Below, one piece after another: positions 1 through 10,876 of a stretch of 64,000 bases of DNA; the stretch's first letter is position 1; each line of letters opens with the position of its first letter. Under the pieces are notes generated by a model. The model worked only from the letters and a program-made list of their open reading frames with translations, did no database searches and was not told where the DNA came from. The stretch covers positions 148,074,547 through 148,138,546 of the forward strand of contig NC_030678.2 of the NCBI RefSeq assembly GCF_000004195.4. The letters run 5' to 3'. Source of the stretch: Xenopus tropicalis. Lineage: Eukaryota; Chordata; Amphibia; Anura; Pipidae. Position numbers and translations under genes: made by a program.

Positions 1-1089
1 AGCCAATTTAGTGTGAAAATTCAAATTGCTGCCATTCTGTAATTATTCAAACCGGGGTCCCCAAAATCTGCACAGTGATTTTTACTATATGACTGTGGTC
101 CAAGGTTAGAAGAACTGGGATTATGCTAGTGTCCCCAAACCCCTCACAGTTGGCCACTAGGGGAACTCAGTTTTTATGTTTGAAAAAGTGGGTGGAGCCA
201 ACAACAGCCAATCAGATTTAATTCAGTGGCTTCACATGTTTTTCAAACCAACATGAAGTTTATTCTCAAACTTCCCTTTCTAGTTGAACTTAAAATAATA
301 GTTTGAAAGAACATATCCTACAGAACCATGTACTGAAGTAATTGCATTTGTTGCCTGACGTGTTCTGAGATATTTCTCATGTCTGTATGTGCCAGAGTTA
401 ATCCTTTAAGAAAGTTTGATGAACACAATAACTGGCAGCAAATTCAGTGTTTGAAGCAAGCCTGTGTTTTACTAATAATACAAACATTAGATCTATTAGC
501 GGGAATGGTTGGGACCTGCCGTTTCCGGATAAGGGAACTTTCCATGATTTGGATCACCATACCTTAAATCTGCTAAAAATCATTTGAACTTTAAATTAAC
601 ACCATAAAATTGTTTTGCCACCAATATGGATTACAGCAGTTTAAAGAAGTACAGTTCTTATCTGGCACATAAATAAGATATTCTAAGTTGCCCAGCCTAT
701 TATCTCATGTGACCTGATGTTGAAGGGTTCTAAGGCCTTGATGTTCTTTCTGACCTTCTCTCCCACTGTCTCTTCTTACTAGTGCAAAATAGGCTTTGTT
801 TTATACTGTTTTAGCATATATCATAAATCCAGCCATTAGCCAGTAATAAGTATAATACTGTTAGGGATTGCCTACTATGTACAGCAGTGATGTGGCTCGG
901 GGCAACATACTCTCAGTGCCCCAAAACAGGGAGTTATTTTTGAATTCCTGACTTGGGGGCAAGTTTTGGTTGAATAAAAACAAGATTTACTACCAAATAA
1001 AGCCCCTGTAAGCTGATAGTGTGCATAGAGGCTGCCTAATAGCCAATCTTAGCCCTTATTTGGCTCTTCCATGAACTTTTATGATGCTT
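1..1089. other. Intergenic, no gene recognised
   Basis: No coding region is supported; ORFs here are short and unstructured. Around 500-590 the text (tttccggataagggaact, then tttggatcaccatacct) matches one end of the CAGGTATGGGATCC-type MITE seen complete at 51938-52253, so this is an old fragment of that repeat. Confidence 0.6.
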
Positions 1090-2075
1090 GTGTTGCTCCC
1101 CAAGTCTTTTTACATTTGGCTGTACTTGTTAAAATTCGGATTAAATACGATAATTTCTGATGGTCGGACATGTCACGAAAATGCTTACGAAAAAATCATA
1201 ATAGTCACAATAATATCATAATGGCATTCCGAAAGTCACAATTTTCGTATCCGAACGATCGTAAACGGTGGGAAAACCTTTCTGACTTTGATCCTTCTGT
1301 GCATGTTTTCAGAAGCTTCCCATACGAATCAATGGCACTCTGCAGCTCCAACCTGGCCCAAGGCAAGTCTCCCATAGGGCTCAATGGCACTCTGCAGCTC
1401 CAACCCGGCCCAAGGAAAGTCTCCCATAGGGCTCAATGGCACTCTGCTGCTCCAACCTGGCCCAAGGCAAGTCTCCCATAGGGCTCAATGGCACTCTGCA
1501 GCTCCAACCTGGCCCAAGGAAAGTCTCCCATAGGGCTCAATGGCACTCTGCAGCTCCAACCTGGCCCAAGGAAAGTCTCCCATAGGGCTCAATGGCACTC
1601 TGCAGCTCCAACCCGGCCCAAGGAAAGTCTCCCATAGGGCTCAATGGCACTCTGCAGCTCAACCGGCCCAAGGAAAGCCTCCCATAGGGCTCAATGGCAC
1701 TCTGCAGCTCCAACCTGGCCCAAGGAAAGCCTCCCATAGGGCTCAATGGCACTCTGCAGCTCCAACCTGGCCCAAGGAAAGTCTCCCATAGGGCTCAATG
1801 GCACTCTGCAGCTCCAACCCGGCCCAAGGAAAGTCTCCCATAGGGCTCAATGGCACTCTGCAGCTCCAACCTGGCCCAAGGAAAGTCTCCCATAGGGCTC
1901 GATGGCACTCTGCAGCTCCAACCCGGCCCAAGGAAAGTCTCCCATAGGGCTCAATGGCACTCTGCAGCTCCAACCCGGCCCAAGGAAAGTCTCCCATAGG
2001 GCTCAATGGCACCCTGCAGCTCCAACCCGGCCCAAGGAAAGTCTCCCATGTATTCGGAAACAATCGTACTTAAAA
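1090..2075. mobile_element. Harbinger-like MITE relic interrupted by a minisatellite
   Basis: Bases 1130-1280 align by eye with 4261-4415 inside the complete MITE at 4223-4514: both contain gaaaatgctta(c/t)gaaaaaatcat, then a(c/t)aataat and cgaaagacac-like words in the same order. The left and right limits are not clear. The 52-bp tandem array at 1329-2050 sits in its interior, and sequence resembling the MITE resumes after the array (tattcggaaacaatcgtac). Confidence 0.55.
1329..2050. repeat. 52-bp minisatellite, about 14 copies
   Basis: A unit beginning tcaatggcactctgcagctc and ending cccatagggc repeats with a 52-bp period (starts at 1329, 1381, 1433 and onward). Units differ by a few substitutions such as cctgg/cccgg, aagtc/aagcc and gcaag/gaaag, and one unit near 1660 has lost bases. 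Since 52 is not a multiple of 3, the ORFs read here on both strands are by-products of the repeat. Confidence 0.95.
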
Positions 2076-2615
2076 ATATGCCCCATGGACTCACTACTTG
2101 AAGAACTTGTTGCATATGCAAAGTTTATTAAATGGACTTAATGTTAATTAAACAAGTTGTTTTTCTAATTTATGCAGCAATGGATTAGCAGTCTTACAGC
2201 CCTGATGTGGCTATGAAAAGTGTTGCTATTGAGAGCATTTTCAAAAAAGACGCACTTAAATCAGGAAAGGGTGTGCAGCTTGTAAGTTAATAGGGAAGTG
2301 TGCTATAGTCTTGTAAAGAAATGCTCTGACTAGGACAGGTCTGTCTATCTAAAGGCTCATAAGCTGAGCATGGCCCTAAACAGGTTTTTAACAGCCCAGA
2401 ACCTGCTCTAAAGGATCACTGACTTCATTTTATGACATAATCACGTTGCACATATGTATATAAATTCAGAGTGCAAGGGGAGGGTAAGAGAAGTAATTCC
2501 TTTTATTGCAGGGAGCTGTAGGACAACAGGAACAGTCACTTAGTCCTGCACATGGGAACTGGTGCATCAGGTAAAAGTTCCTAAGCTTCTAAACATATAT
2601 AAGTAATTTAGTATA
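2076..2615. other. Intergenic, no gene recognised
   Basis: No coding or RNA gene seen. Bases 2523-2583 recur in diverged form at 3671-3731, on the other side of the solo LTR (see findings). Confidence 0.5.
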
Positions 2616-2619
2616 CAGG

Positions 2620-3400
2620 TGTAGGGAACTGGTAAATTGTACCTTTTCTAACTCTGGGTCCCCTAGTATTTGGACAGCTTTGAAGGGTCCTAAATGTAAT
2701 AGGAAGTAAGTCCCTGTTCCTGGGTCATAGCATGACCTCTTGGTGCATTTCCACAATTTGGCCATTAGGTGGCACTGTGGTTATAAAAGGCTGAGCAGCC
2801 ATGAGGCTAGGGACTATTTTGTGAAGCTCTCTGCCTGAGGAAGCAGGCAGAGAGAGATACTGTGGAAATCTGGGAATAGGTAGGTTTAGAAAGAATGGCG
2901 AGCTCTTGTTATAGATCACACTAGGTGTGATAGACAGGCAGGGCTATTTAGTGAGCAGCATTTGCTCCAACCAGGAATTGTAGAGGCATTATTAGCCAGG
3001 GTATAATACTGCCCAGAGTAGGGTTAACAGTGTACAGACCTAGGGCTTGATAGTGATCACCCAGGTTCCACTGGAAGCATATACCTGAAAGCTGGGAGTT
3101 AACCCATTGTGCCCTGCAGCTAAAGGGTTATTATGACTATACCTTGTAAGTACTGCCTATGCTGTGAAATGCTACTACCTGCCTATTCTATGCTGTAATT
3201 ACTCCAAAGTGACTGTGTAAATAAACAGTTCATGGTTTCAAGGTTAAGAACCACTGGCGCCCATTTATTGAGAAATACAACACATATATACTTGGCCTCC
3301 ATACAAAGCGAGGGCTCACCCCTGAAGGATACAGTCTCATCCGGGATAAAATACGGTGTAGCTTGTGGTAATTAAAGGGCTAATTTACTATAAGCTTACA
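2620..3400 (+). mobile_element. Solo LTR, family shared with 45506-48308
   Basis: It starts TGTAGGGAACTGG and ends AAGCTTACA. It is flanked by a perfect 4-bp target duplication CAGG (2616-2619 and 3401-3404). An AATAAA signal lies near 3220. Downstream of it the U5-like part carries aagaaccactggcgccc and then acaaagcgagggctc, matching in order the same zone of the other LTRs in this window. No internal coding region is attached, which fits LTR-LTR recombination. Confidence 0.75.
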
Positions 3401-3404
3401 CAGG

Positions 3405-4219
3405 CAACATAACATAATACTGTGCTAATAATACACAATATCTTTTATATGAATATATGTACATAACATCTATCTTGCTGAATAAAGGTATCTATAACTG
3501 GTATTAACTACTATGCAACACATGCACTGATTCTGCAGGTATAACTGTCTGGCTGCTGTAACTCACTGCAGGCTGTCTGTTCTGGGGACAGTGTAAAACT
3601 AGTTTGCAGCGTCATATAACAGCTTTAAATAACTTTATAAAACGTTGGGATAAGGATCACTACCTATAATACAACAAGAACATTCACTTAGTCCTGCACA
3701 TGAAAATTGGCACGTCAGGTAAAATTTCCTACATCAGCTGAGCACTTTGATTCCCCCCAGGGTTGCCAGATTTATTTTTCCAAATCAGCCAGTCAGTTCT
3801 AAAACCAGCCCAAAGCTAGCCAAAAGCCACTTCAAAAGTAGCCCAAAAATAGCCCAATATGCTCAATGAAAACAACTCTAAAAAATGAAAGTATACATGG
3901 GAAAACATGCCTTTTTAAAGCGTATAATCACTGCCCCTGCCCTGTGCCCCCTCTCCAGTTACTGGGATGGCTGATAATTCCCTGCCCTATGTGTCCAGTC
4001 CAGCTGGGAAGTCACACCAGAAATGGATTTAGATTGTTGCATATACCCCAGACATATATAGACAGATATATGTATGGGTGCATTGAACTACAACTCTCAG
4101 CAGCCCCAAGAGATGCCATAAATTATAGCTTAAGGATAAACTGCAGAAAGTAACAAATGGCAGAATCCCCAAAATGACAGTAGTAAGTAATGGTACAATC
4201 TCATACCATATAGGGCCAC
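3405..4219. other. Intergenic with repeat fragments
   Basis: Contains the second copy of a roughly 60-bp direct repeat (3671-3731, partner 2523-2583). A MITE-like start (cagggttgccaga, 3762) has parallels near 49168 and 50630 (agggttg(c/g)caccttt). No gene recognised. Confidence 0.45.
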
Positions 4220-4222
4220 TAA

Positions 4223-4514
4223 GGGGCAGATTTACTAATCCACGAATTTGAATCCCGAATGGGAAAAATTCGGATTGGAAACAAAAATTTCTGAAGATCG
4301 CAAATATCCCGAAAATGCTTATGAAAAAATCATATTAGTCACGATAATATCGTATTGGCGATCCGAAAGACACAAAATTTTCGTACCGAACCACTGTAAA
4401 CAGCAGTAAAACCTTTCCGATTTTTTCATGCAAACGTACGAAAAAGTCGTGCAGACGCCCCAAAAAATTGGCAAAAATACGCTCGGAGCGTTCGTGCTTT
4501 TGTAAATGTGCCCC
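4223..4514. mobile_element. Harbinger-like MITE
   Basis: Terminal inverted repeats are GGGGCAGATTTAC at the left and GTAAATGTGCCCC at the right. They are flanked by the trinucleotide TAA on both sides (4220-4222 and 4515-4517), matching the TWA target preference of PIF/Harbinger transposons. The element is 292 bp and has no coding capacity. Confidence 0.8.
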
Positions 4515-4611
4515 TAAGTGTATTTATGGCTTTGAAAACTCCCATATGCTTTTTGTCATTAAAGACTTTGTAAACATTTCTTTTCTCTAGCAAAGGCAAG
4601 AATAAATATTA

Positions 4612-4843
4612 CTTTAAGGGGTTGTTCACCTTCAATGTTCAAATCTTATTAAACCACCAACAATGCTCTCAGCATGTTAGAAAATCCATTTTCCATAAAA
4701 AAAATAAAAAGGCCACAGTAAAAGCTACTTTTTATACCTGTTAAATCAGTCCTCCTTCTTCCTCTCTGATCAGTTTTCTGATGGGATGGGAGTGGCCTAT
4801 TTTGAACCTGACACACTGAGAACTTCCTATATGCTGACATTAT
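4612..4843. other. T2-type MITE fragment and flank
   Basis: The word ttaaggggttgttcacctt at 4615 resembles one end of the TTAA-flanked T2/Kolobok MITE group. No matching right end is seen, so the copy is truncated by or lies next to the LTR starting at 4844. Confidence 0.4.
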
Positions 4844-5727
4844 TGTAGGGACCCATAGGGTTAAGCTTCCTATGGTGTTATCCCTTATCTTTTCCTTATC
4901 TGTGCTGCTATAGGGCAGAGCCCTCTACACTCAGATTACAGTGTTAAGCTGTTCCTAATAGGTTTAGCTCAGGTTGACCACTCCCCTTGGCAGACTATAT
5001 AGTGTCTTGCACAAGGAAGTGTCTTCCTCTCTGGCTGCTGTTGTCTCAGGCTTCACGTCATTGAGCCTGGAGGCATAAGGCCCCAGTAAAGAGTACCACC
5101 TATTCCTTAAGTTGGGGACAGGGCCCCGTGAACGAGGTAAAGCCAGAACAGTCAGTACCATTTATAGCACCCTCTAGAAGTGGTGAGAACAGTCAGCTTA
5201 TTTAGCAAGGGCAGTTAATAGCCCCATCCAGGAGATGTAAAAGGGTTTAGCCTACCCCGGCTCTGTTGTCGTTCTTTAGGGACCGGTTTTATTACCAGTG
5301 TTACCAGTGTTTTAGGTACCAGTGTTAGGAGCTCTCCCCTGGACCATAGTCAGCCGGAACACTCCCTACTGAAAGGTCTTCACCTCAGGTATCAGCTAAT
5401 CCTCTGTGCATCCTCCAAGAGGGGTATTCTGTTCCTAAAGGTCACCCTTGCATTCTCCATTGTGACTAACATCTTATACTGCTGTATCTGTGAGTATAAA
5501 CCCTGCTGCACTATTCCATATGTGCCTTTGTCCATTAAAGTATTATTCAGTTATTCTGCAAGAGCTCCTGGCATCCTATCACTTATTATATTGCACAACA
5601 CCAGTGTGGGTGACATAGCTCCCATATAGCGGAGGCCCATCCTGGGAAAGGGGGTTGCATGTAACACATGCTCTAATTTCCCACTAGCCTGGTAATAATA
5701 CCCCTATTAAGCCAAACAAGTGTTACA
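4844..5727 (+). mobile_element. Solo LTR, same family as 45506-48308
   Basis: It begins TGTAGGGACCCATAGGG, identical to the start of the minus-strand LTRs at 45506-48308, and ends AAGTGTTACA, as they end GGTGTTACA. The 3' zone shares ordered blocks with them: gcaagag-ctcctggc, gcacaacacc, tagcggaggcccatcctggg, then gtaacacatg. An ATTAAA signal lies near 5536. Flanks TTAT/TCAT are a possible 4-bp duplication with one mismatch; the hexamer cattat also occurs on both sides. Confidence 0.75.
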
Positions 5728-6095
5728 TCATTATGCCCAGGCTTTGCCCTTACTTTTCTCCTATTGGACCAATACACTGGTTGCTTGTGCACTCTAACCT
5801 GTTTGATAAAATGAAAGGTCATTGGTTAATTTCTCCCTTGCAATGGCGTAGGCAAACAGACTGAGCATATCACAAATCTAACATGTTATATATATGCAGC
5901 ACTCTGTCACAGGCACAGGGAGCAGTGTCAGACTGGCAGGAAACACAGCCAATAGGAGTTAAGTCTGCTGTACTATACATGACATCATATAAGGAAGTAA
6001 AAAAGCAACTGTAGTGTTTATTGGGGTCACTGACCCCCTCCCCCCAGCTCAGGGTCTGTGTACAATAAAGGCTCAGCAGAGGGAAGATTCTAAGG
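5728..6095. other. Intergenic, no gene recognised
   Basis: No coding, RNA or transposon structure was recognised in this stretch. Confidence 0.5.
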
Positions 6096-7270
6096 TACCG
6101 TATATACTCGAGTATAAGCCGAGTTTTTCAGAACAAAAAATGTGCTTAGGAGGGCAGCTTATATGATTCTGAACATTATTTACACATTGTGTGGGGTGTG
6201 GGCATTGCAATATTATTATTTTTTTCTCCTCTGGCTGTGAAAAAAAAGCTATTGTAAGAACAATTTGTTGGGATTTGATTATATACATGGCAGCACCATT
6301 AGGCATATTCAGTAATGAACCACCGAGTACAGCAAGGATGTGTATTCGGGTATATTGTGTGCTTCGTATAAAGGCTGTAGGTCGGGAGGTGAGCTTGCTG
6401 CAGACAAGAGAAGAGCCCTGGGTTTCCCGATGTACCAATCTTTCTGAGGAGGGGTGTCAGTATGCAGGTGTCTGATGGGTTGCTCCTTAGGCAGTTCAGT
6501 TTTGTGTGGGTCTGCCATTTTTGTAGGCTGCACTGAATCACACAGGTGAGAATATCTGAAGTTTCATCTGCAGCTTATATTTTCTTGCCCATTAAAGTTT
6601 CTCAGGACACAGGTCTGGTTTAGCAAAGTTTAATAGGCTGTAGAAGTCAAGATTTAAAGAATATTGTGGTAATCCAGTGAAGCTAGGTCAAAACACATCT
6701 GTTCACATCGCCAGTTGGCCAAGCCCCTCTGATTACTATACTCATAATTTGCTAAAAAAAAATCTAAACATTAAATAAATGTTTTCCTGACTTGCCTGAC
6801 AGTTAAAAAAAATAAAAGGTAAAACAATGAAAACTATGAGGCAAACTTTTCTCACCCCCATCCAGAAGCCTGTTACTCTAAAGGATCTTTACCTAGAACT
6901 TCTGACAAGCAGCAGTTGAGAACACTGCTCTGATTGGTGGCAGATTCAGTGCTTTGCTCACAGTAGCTGCTTATCAGAAGTTCTAGGCTTTGGGCACAGC
7001 CTTCCAGATGGGGGTGAGTAAAATTATTTTAGGCTCCATCCACCTTTCCCTAATCTGCAGCTGCCAACATGATATATTTATGAAGAGTTCACAGGGGGTC
7101 ACACTGAGTGTCCTTTATTAATTATTTGATTATTGAAACTTAGCAGCAGCGGCTGTATTTCCCACCCTAGGCTTATACTCGAGTCAATACGTTTTTCCAG
7201 TTTTCTTAGGTTAATTAATTAGGTACCTTGGCTTATATTCGGATCGGCTTATACTCGAGTATATATAAAT
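6096..7270. mobile_element. Long MITE with ACTCGAGTATAAGCC ends
   Basis: The left end reads taccgtatatactcgagt followed by ataagccga. The right end carries the inverse (ggcttatactcgagtatata), and a second inverted copy lies at about 7165-7185. ORFs inside are short and antisense to each other. A nested hairpin lies at 6893-6989. This type of terminal repeat recurs in vertebrate non-autonomous DNA transposons; the superfamily is not assigned here. Confidence 0.65.
6893..6989. repeat. Imperfect inverted repeat inside MITE
   Basis: The arm cctagaacttctgacaagca near 6893 is mirrored by tgcttatcagaagttctagg near 6970-6989. It could be a small foldback element or the internal stem of the surrounding MITE. 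Confidence 0.5.
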
Positions 7271-7444
7271 ATTTCTTCAACTGCACATTGTTCTATTAAT
7301 TTGAACTGTTAGATTTGTAAATGTTGTTAGATTTTGAATGTGATCTATGATTTTTCTTGAAATACATTTGTACTGATAGATATTACATTCCAACATTCTG
7401 CTGTTTTGTGCACTTGCAGATTATTTAACCCCTAAGTCTAGGGA

Positions 7445-8133
7445 GTGAGTGGTGATGTTGATTCCTTACCTCAAGAAGAAATTGAAATTCCTTATCCCAA
7501 GAGAAAGAAGAACTTGGAATCCCTTACCCCAAAACTTGGTCCTTTTAGCAAACACAGACGGACGATTAGATTTTACACAGATTTTACAACCAGCAAATCT
7601 CGTGGGGCAATATTTAAACTTAGAGAGGCCGGCACAGGGTCAGAATAAAAGGTGGTCACTAAAGACTTGTTTCTTTGCCTTTTATATTTCTCTTTATTAA
7701 ACGGAGTCCAACTAAATGCCATAAACATGTAATTTGTTTCCCTATCAATTTACATTTTATTACCTTATGTGAATTCTCAGTTGATTTTCTAGGACAAACT
7801 AAGGGTGGAGACAGCAGTGATAGAAAATGCCAGCTGCAATGGTGGAATTCATTTCACAAACACTTAGAAAGATGTGAGGATATTATACAATAAGTGCATT
7901 TGTTTATTAGTTGTTTGTCTCTTTTTTTTACCTATAAAACTTGGCCTTTACTTTTTTCTTCCCACCAACCCAAGAAGAATTGAGTGGAAAGGCTAGTAAA
8001 GAGTTAATCTCAAGCTGCAGGCATACCTTCAGTTCTCTCAATAGTGCCCTTAAGTCTCCCCATATTTCACCTGTTCAGATGATCAGAAGCCAAACAGGAA
8101 GAAAAAACGCTGAGCTGTGTAAAGAAAGTTCTC
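7445..8133 (+). pseudogene. Exon-like ORF debris, origin unknown
   Basis: Three neighbouring plus-strand ORF pieces look protein-like but match no family I recognise. Piece 1 (7445-7645) is Lys/Arg rich. Piece 2 (about 7793-7890) follows an acceptor-like ttgattttctag, carries WWNSFHKHLERCEDIIQ, and ends at ATAAGTG where a donor would read GTAAGTG. Piece 3 (about 7972-8133) follows a long pyrimidine tract and is cut off by the T2 MITE at 8134. This may be the relic of a lost gene or chance; no product is claimed. Confidence 0.25.
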
Positions 8134-8990
8134 TTAAAGGAGAAGGAAAGGCAAAGTCACTTGGGGGTGCCAAAATGTTAGGCACCCCCAAGTAGAGATG
8201 TAGCGAACTGTTCGCCGGCGAACTAATTCCTCGCGAACATCAGGTGTTCGCGAGTTCGCAAGTTCGCGAACTGTTCGCATATGTTTGGAATTTGGGTTCG
8301 CGTGGCGTTTTTCCGCTGCGTTTTTTATCGGCCTAAAAACGCCGCACAAGCCACACATGGCGTTTTTCAGCAAATCCTGTTTCCATGGTGCTAATAGTGC
8401 GAAATAGCAAAAAACGCCGAGTATTTCCGCTAGGTCTGCCAGCTGCCTTTGCGTATACATAGGAATAGCTTGCGGTTTTACGCAACGCTGTGTCAACAAA
8501 GTATTTTTCAGAGAAATTTTTGCCCTTGATCCCCCTCCCTGTCCAGGTCGTGGCACCCTTTAAACAACTTTAAAATCAGTTTTCTGGCCAGAAATGGCTT
8601 TTCTAGGTTTTAAAGTTCGCCTTCCCATTGAAGTCTATGGGGTTCGCAAAGTTTGTGAATATTCGCACTTTTTGGCGTAAGTTCGCGAACTTTTTTTTTG
8701 AGGTTCGCTACATCCCTACTCCCAAGTGACTTAGATCGCTTACCTTGATGCTCAGTTAGTAAGACTATGAGTCAACTTCCTGCTGATTGGCTCAGATCCA
8801 CATTCCTAAGGGGGGGGGAGCAGGAGAGAGCAGAGAACAGAAAGCTGTGTGTCTCTGGCACAGGAATTACAGACACAAGAAATCTTTTTTCAGAGAAGTC
8901 AGTGCAGCGTTTCTGTGAGCGCTTATGGCTGTATTTACATACACCTTTCTGATAAAGCTTACTTAGTTTTTACCTTTCCTTCTCCTTTAA
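8134..8990. mobile_element. T2/Kolobok-like MITE with nested hAT MITE
   Basis: The ends are TTAAAGGAGAAGGAAAGG at 8134 and CCTTTCCTTCTCCTTTAA at 8990, an inverted repeat that includes the TTAA target site typical of T2/Kolobok MITEs. An internal hairpin (ttgggggtgcc / ggcacccccaa) lies at 8160-8192. A separate MITE interrupts it at 8193-8728. Confidence 0.85.
8193..8728. mobile_element. hAT-like MITE nested in T2 MITE
   Basis: It starts TAGAGATGTAGCGAAC and ends GTTCGCTACATCCCTA, an inverted repeat with one mismatch. The flanking octamers cccccaag and ctcccaag form an 8-bp target duplication with one mismatch, as hAT transposases make. The interior is rich in gttcgc words. Confidence 0.75.
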
Positions 8991-9568
8991 GTGATAAACA
9001 TTTTATAGAAAGTCCTGTTTTTTTTTAATTCCTGTATTTCTGTAATAATAAAGTACTTTTATTTAGGCAGTAAAAATCATAAATTATCTTAAAAATTTTT
9101 TTTAGATAACAGATCCCATACCTATATTGATATTTTTGTTATCAGAAGCAAAATACAATCAAATAGTTTTTACCCGAAGATTTATAGACCTTGTTTACTG
9201 TTTTTCTGGTTTCAAAAATTGTTCAATGGTAATTCATAATCATTGCTGAAGATGACAGTTTCTTTGAAATTTTGGGGGAAAACCTGTATTATGGGAGAAA
9301 AACACAGGGACTGCGCTCAAAATCGCACTTTGCCCCCTGCACTTGCAGTAGTAAATGACCCCTACAATATTAAACAATTTGAATGTTTGGTGTTATTTTG
9401 GGGGTCAGTCTACAGAAAGACTTCAGTATAAGAGAAGTTGTCAGGAGAAGGGCTACTAAGATAATTTATGTTCTTTATTGTTGAGATAGGAAAGCTAGCA
9501 ATGCAGGAAATAAGAAGACCCTGCTCTATAGTTTTAAATCATAAATAATTATAAATACAAAAATATTA
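8991..9568. other. Intergenic with MITE fragment
   Basis: Bases 9040-9130 (ctgtaataataaagta to ataacagatcccatacct) are a fragment of the CAGGTATGGGATCC MITE family. The remainder shows nothing recognisable. Confidence 0.5.
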
Positions 9569-10517
9569 TGTAGCCCACTTTATAGATTGTACCGCTACCT
9601 GCTGAGATCTTATGGCGCTAACAGGATCCTGAGCCCCGCTTACTATGGGGAACAGATGTTGCTGTACTATTTGGCGTGCCTCCACCCAGGATAGGGACAG
9701 GCTGAACTGTAACTCCCCTCCTGAGAACTTGATATTGTACTTCTGCTTGGGGACTCTCAGCACTCCTGGCACCTTGCCCCCTCCCTTTGGGGTAGACTCT
9801 TACCAGGCAGAGCGGATCCTCAGTGTATGCAGAGACCAAGACACTGGATGGATGTTTAACCAGCAGAACTTGTTTATTAGCACAGATGTATCAGACAGGC
9901 AGATCACACACAGGTGCAATGTTACAGTCAGGTTACACTCCCTCTTCCTTGAGAGACCCTCCCTCCGTGAGATACGAGCAGTACTCCCGCCAAATGATTC
10001 TTTTTAGGGGTTCCCTCCGGTACTTCTCGCCAGAAGACCCTCTCTAAGGCTCTCCCCGGTACTTCTCGCCAAGCAGACACCCCCTTTGAGACCTCACTCC
10101 AGTACTGTCACTCAGATACCCCTGGATTAGGCAAATCTCCTATACTTAGCACTTTGTTCCCTGGGGGATCTTAATACCATAATTCTCCTGTTGGGGCCAA
10201 GCTGCCCGACTAGCTTGCCTGTCTTCCACTCCTAGAGTGGACTAAACTTATATCTCTCTCTCTGTCTAACACCGGCCTGTTATTAACCTCTAGCCAGAGG
10301 GGTCCCAGGCAGGAAAACCTGGCAGCACATGGCTACATACCCTTATATACTAAATGTACCACCCTGTGGCCATAACCCGAACTGCAGGGAAGCTAACTCC
10401 CACTTAACTGTTTAAGTGCCAAACCACCCAAGGCGTTCCACTATCAAAGTACTACCCTCCCTGGGGGTCTAACCTGGGGGTAACCATCCTAGGGGCCCAA
10501 TTTTGGAGATCCCTACA
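9569..10517 (-). mobile_element. Solo LTR, minus orientation
   Basis: On the minus strand it starts TGTAGGGATCTCC and ends GTGGGCTACA. A 4-bp target duplication ATTA flanks it (9565-9568 and 10518-10521). A minus-strand AATAAA lies near 9870 (ttgtttattag on the plus strand). Downstream the block gcaacatctg followed by agcggggctcaggatcctg corresponds to U5 of the other LTRs here. No internal region is attached. Confidence 0.75.
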
Positions 10518-10817
10518 ATTATAACAATAAAAACAGTAGAAAGTAAAAAACTGCACATGATGATATTCAGTGTTCATGAAATGGAAACAGACATTAAAAG
10601 CAGAAAATAATTACTGCCATTCCTTGAAATGAACAGTAAGTTGCTATATTGTATAATGTATGATAGATTTCCTAAACTGCTAGTTCTGATTCTATTGCTA
10701 AAATAATGGTGAGTCACAAGTTATGGGAGTTACCCAGTTCCTGTGAGGTCATGGTAGAAGGCATGCCTAACCCTGTATGTATTGTGTTTTGCAAGACTAT
10801 CTGTGCAACCAATACCT

Positions 10818-10826
10818 TATAAAAGG
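10818..10826 (+). promoter_or_regulatory. TATA box of keratin gene A
   Basis: TATAAAAGG lies 51 bp upstream of the ATG at 10877, giving a predicted start of transcription near 10848 and a short 5' UTR. A CCAAT pentamer at 10809-10813 is unusually close to the TATA box and may be coincidental. Confidence 0.75.
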
Positions 10827-10876
10827 CACTGCCAGGGAAAGAAATATTCATTAAAGGATTAATTTAAAAATTGATT

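Noticed and set aside
1170..2141. Overlapping ORFs on both strands (up to 106 codons)
   Set aside because: They read the 52-bp minisatellite in different frames; the shared LQPGPRK-like peptides are repeat by-products.
8134..8556. 140-codon minus-strand ORF
   Set aside because: It lies within the nested T2/hAT MITEs and crosses their boundary, so it is not a gene.
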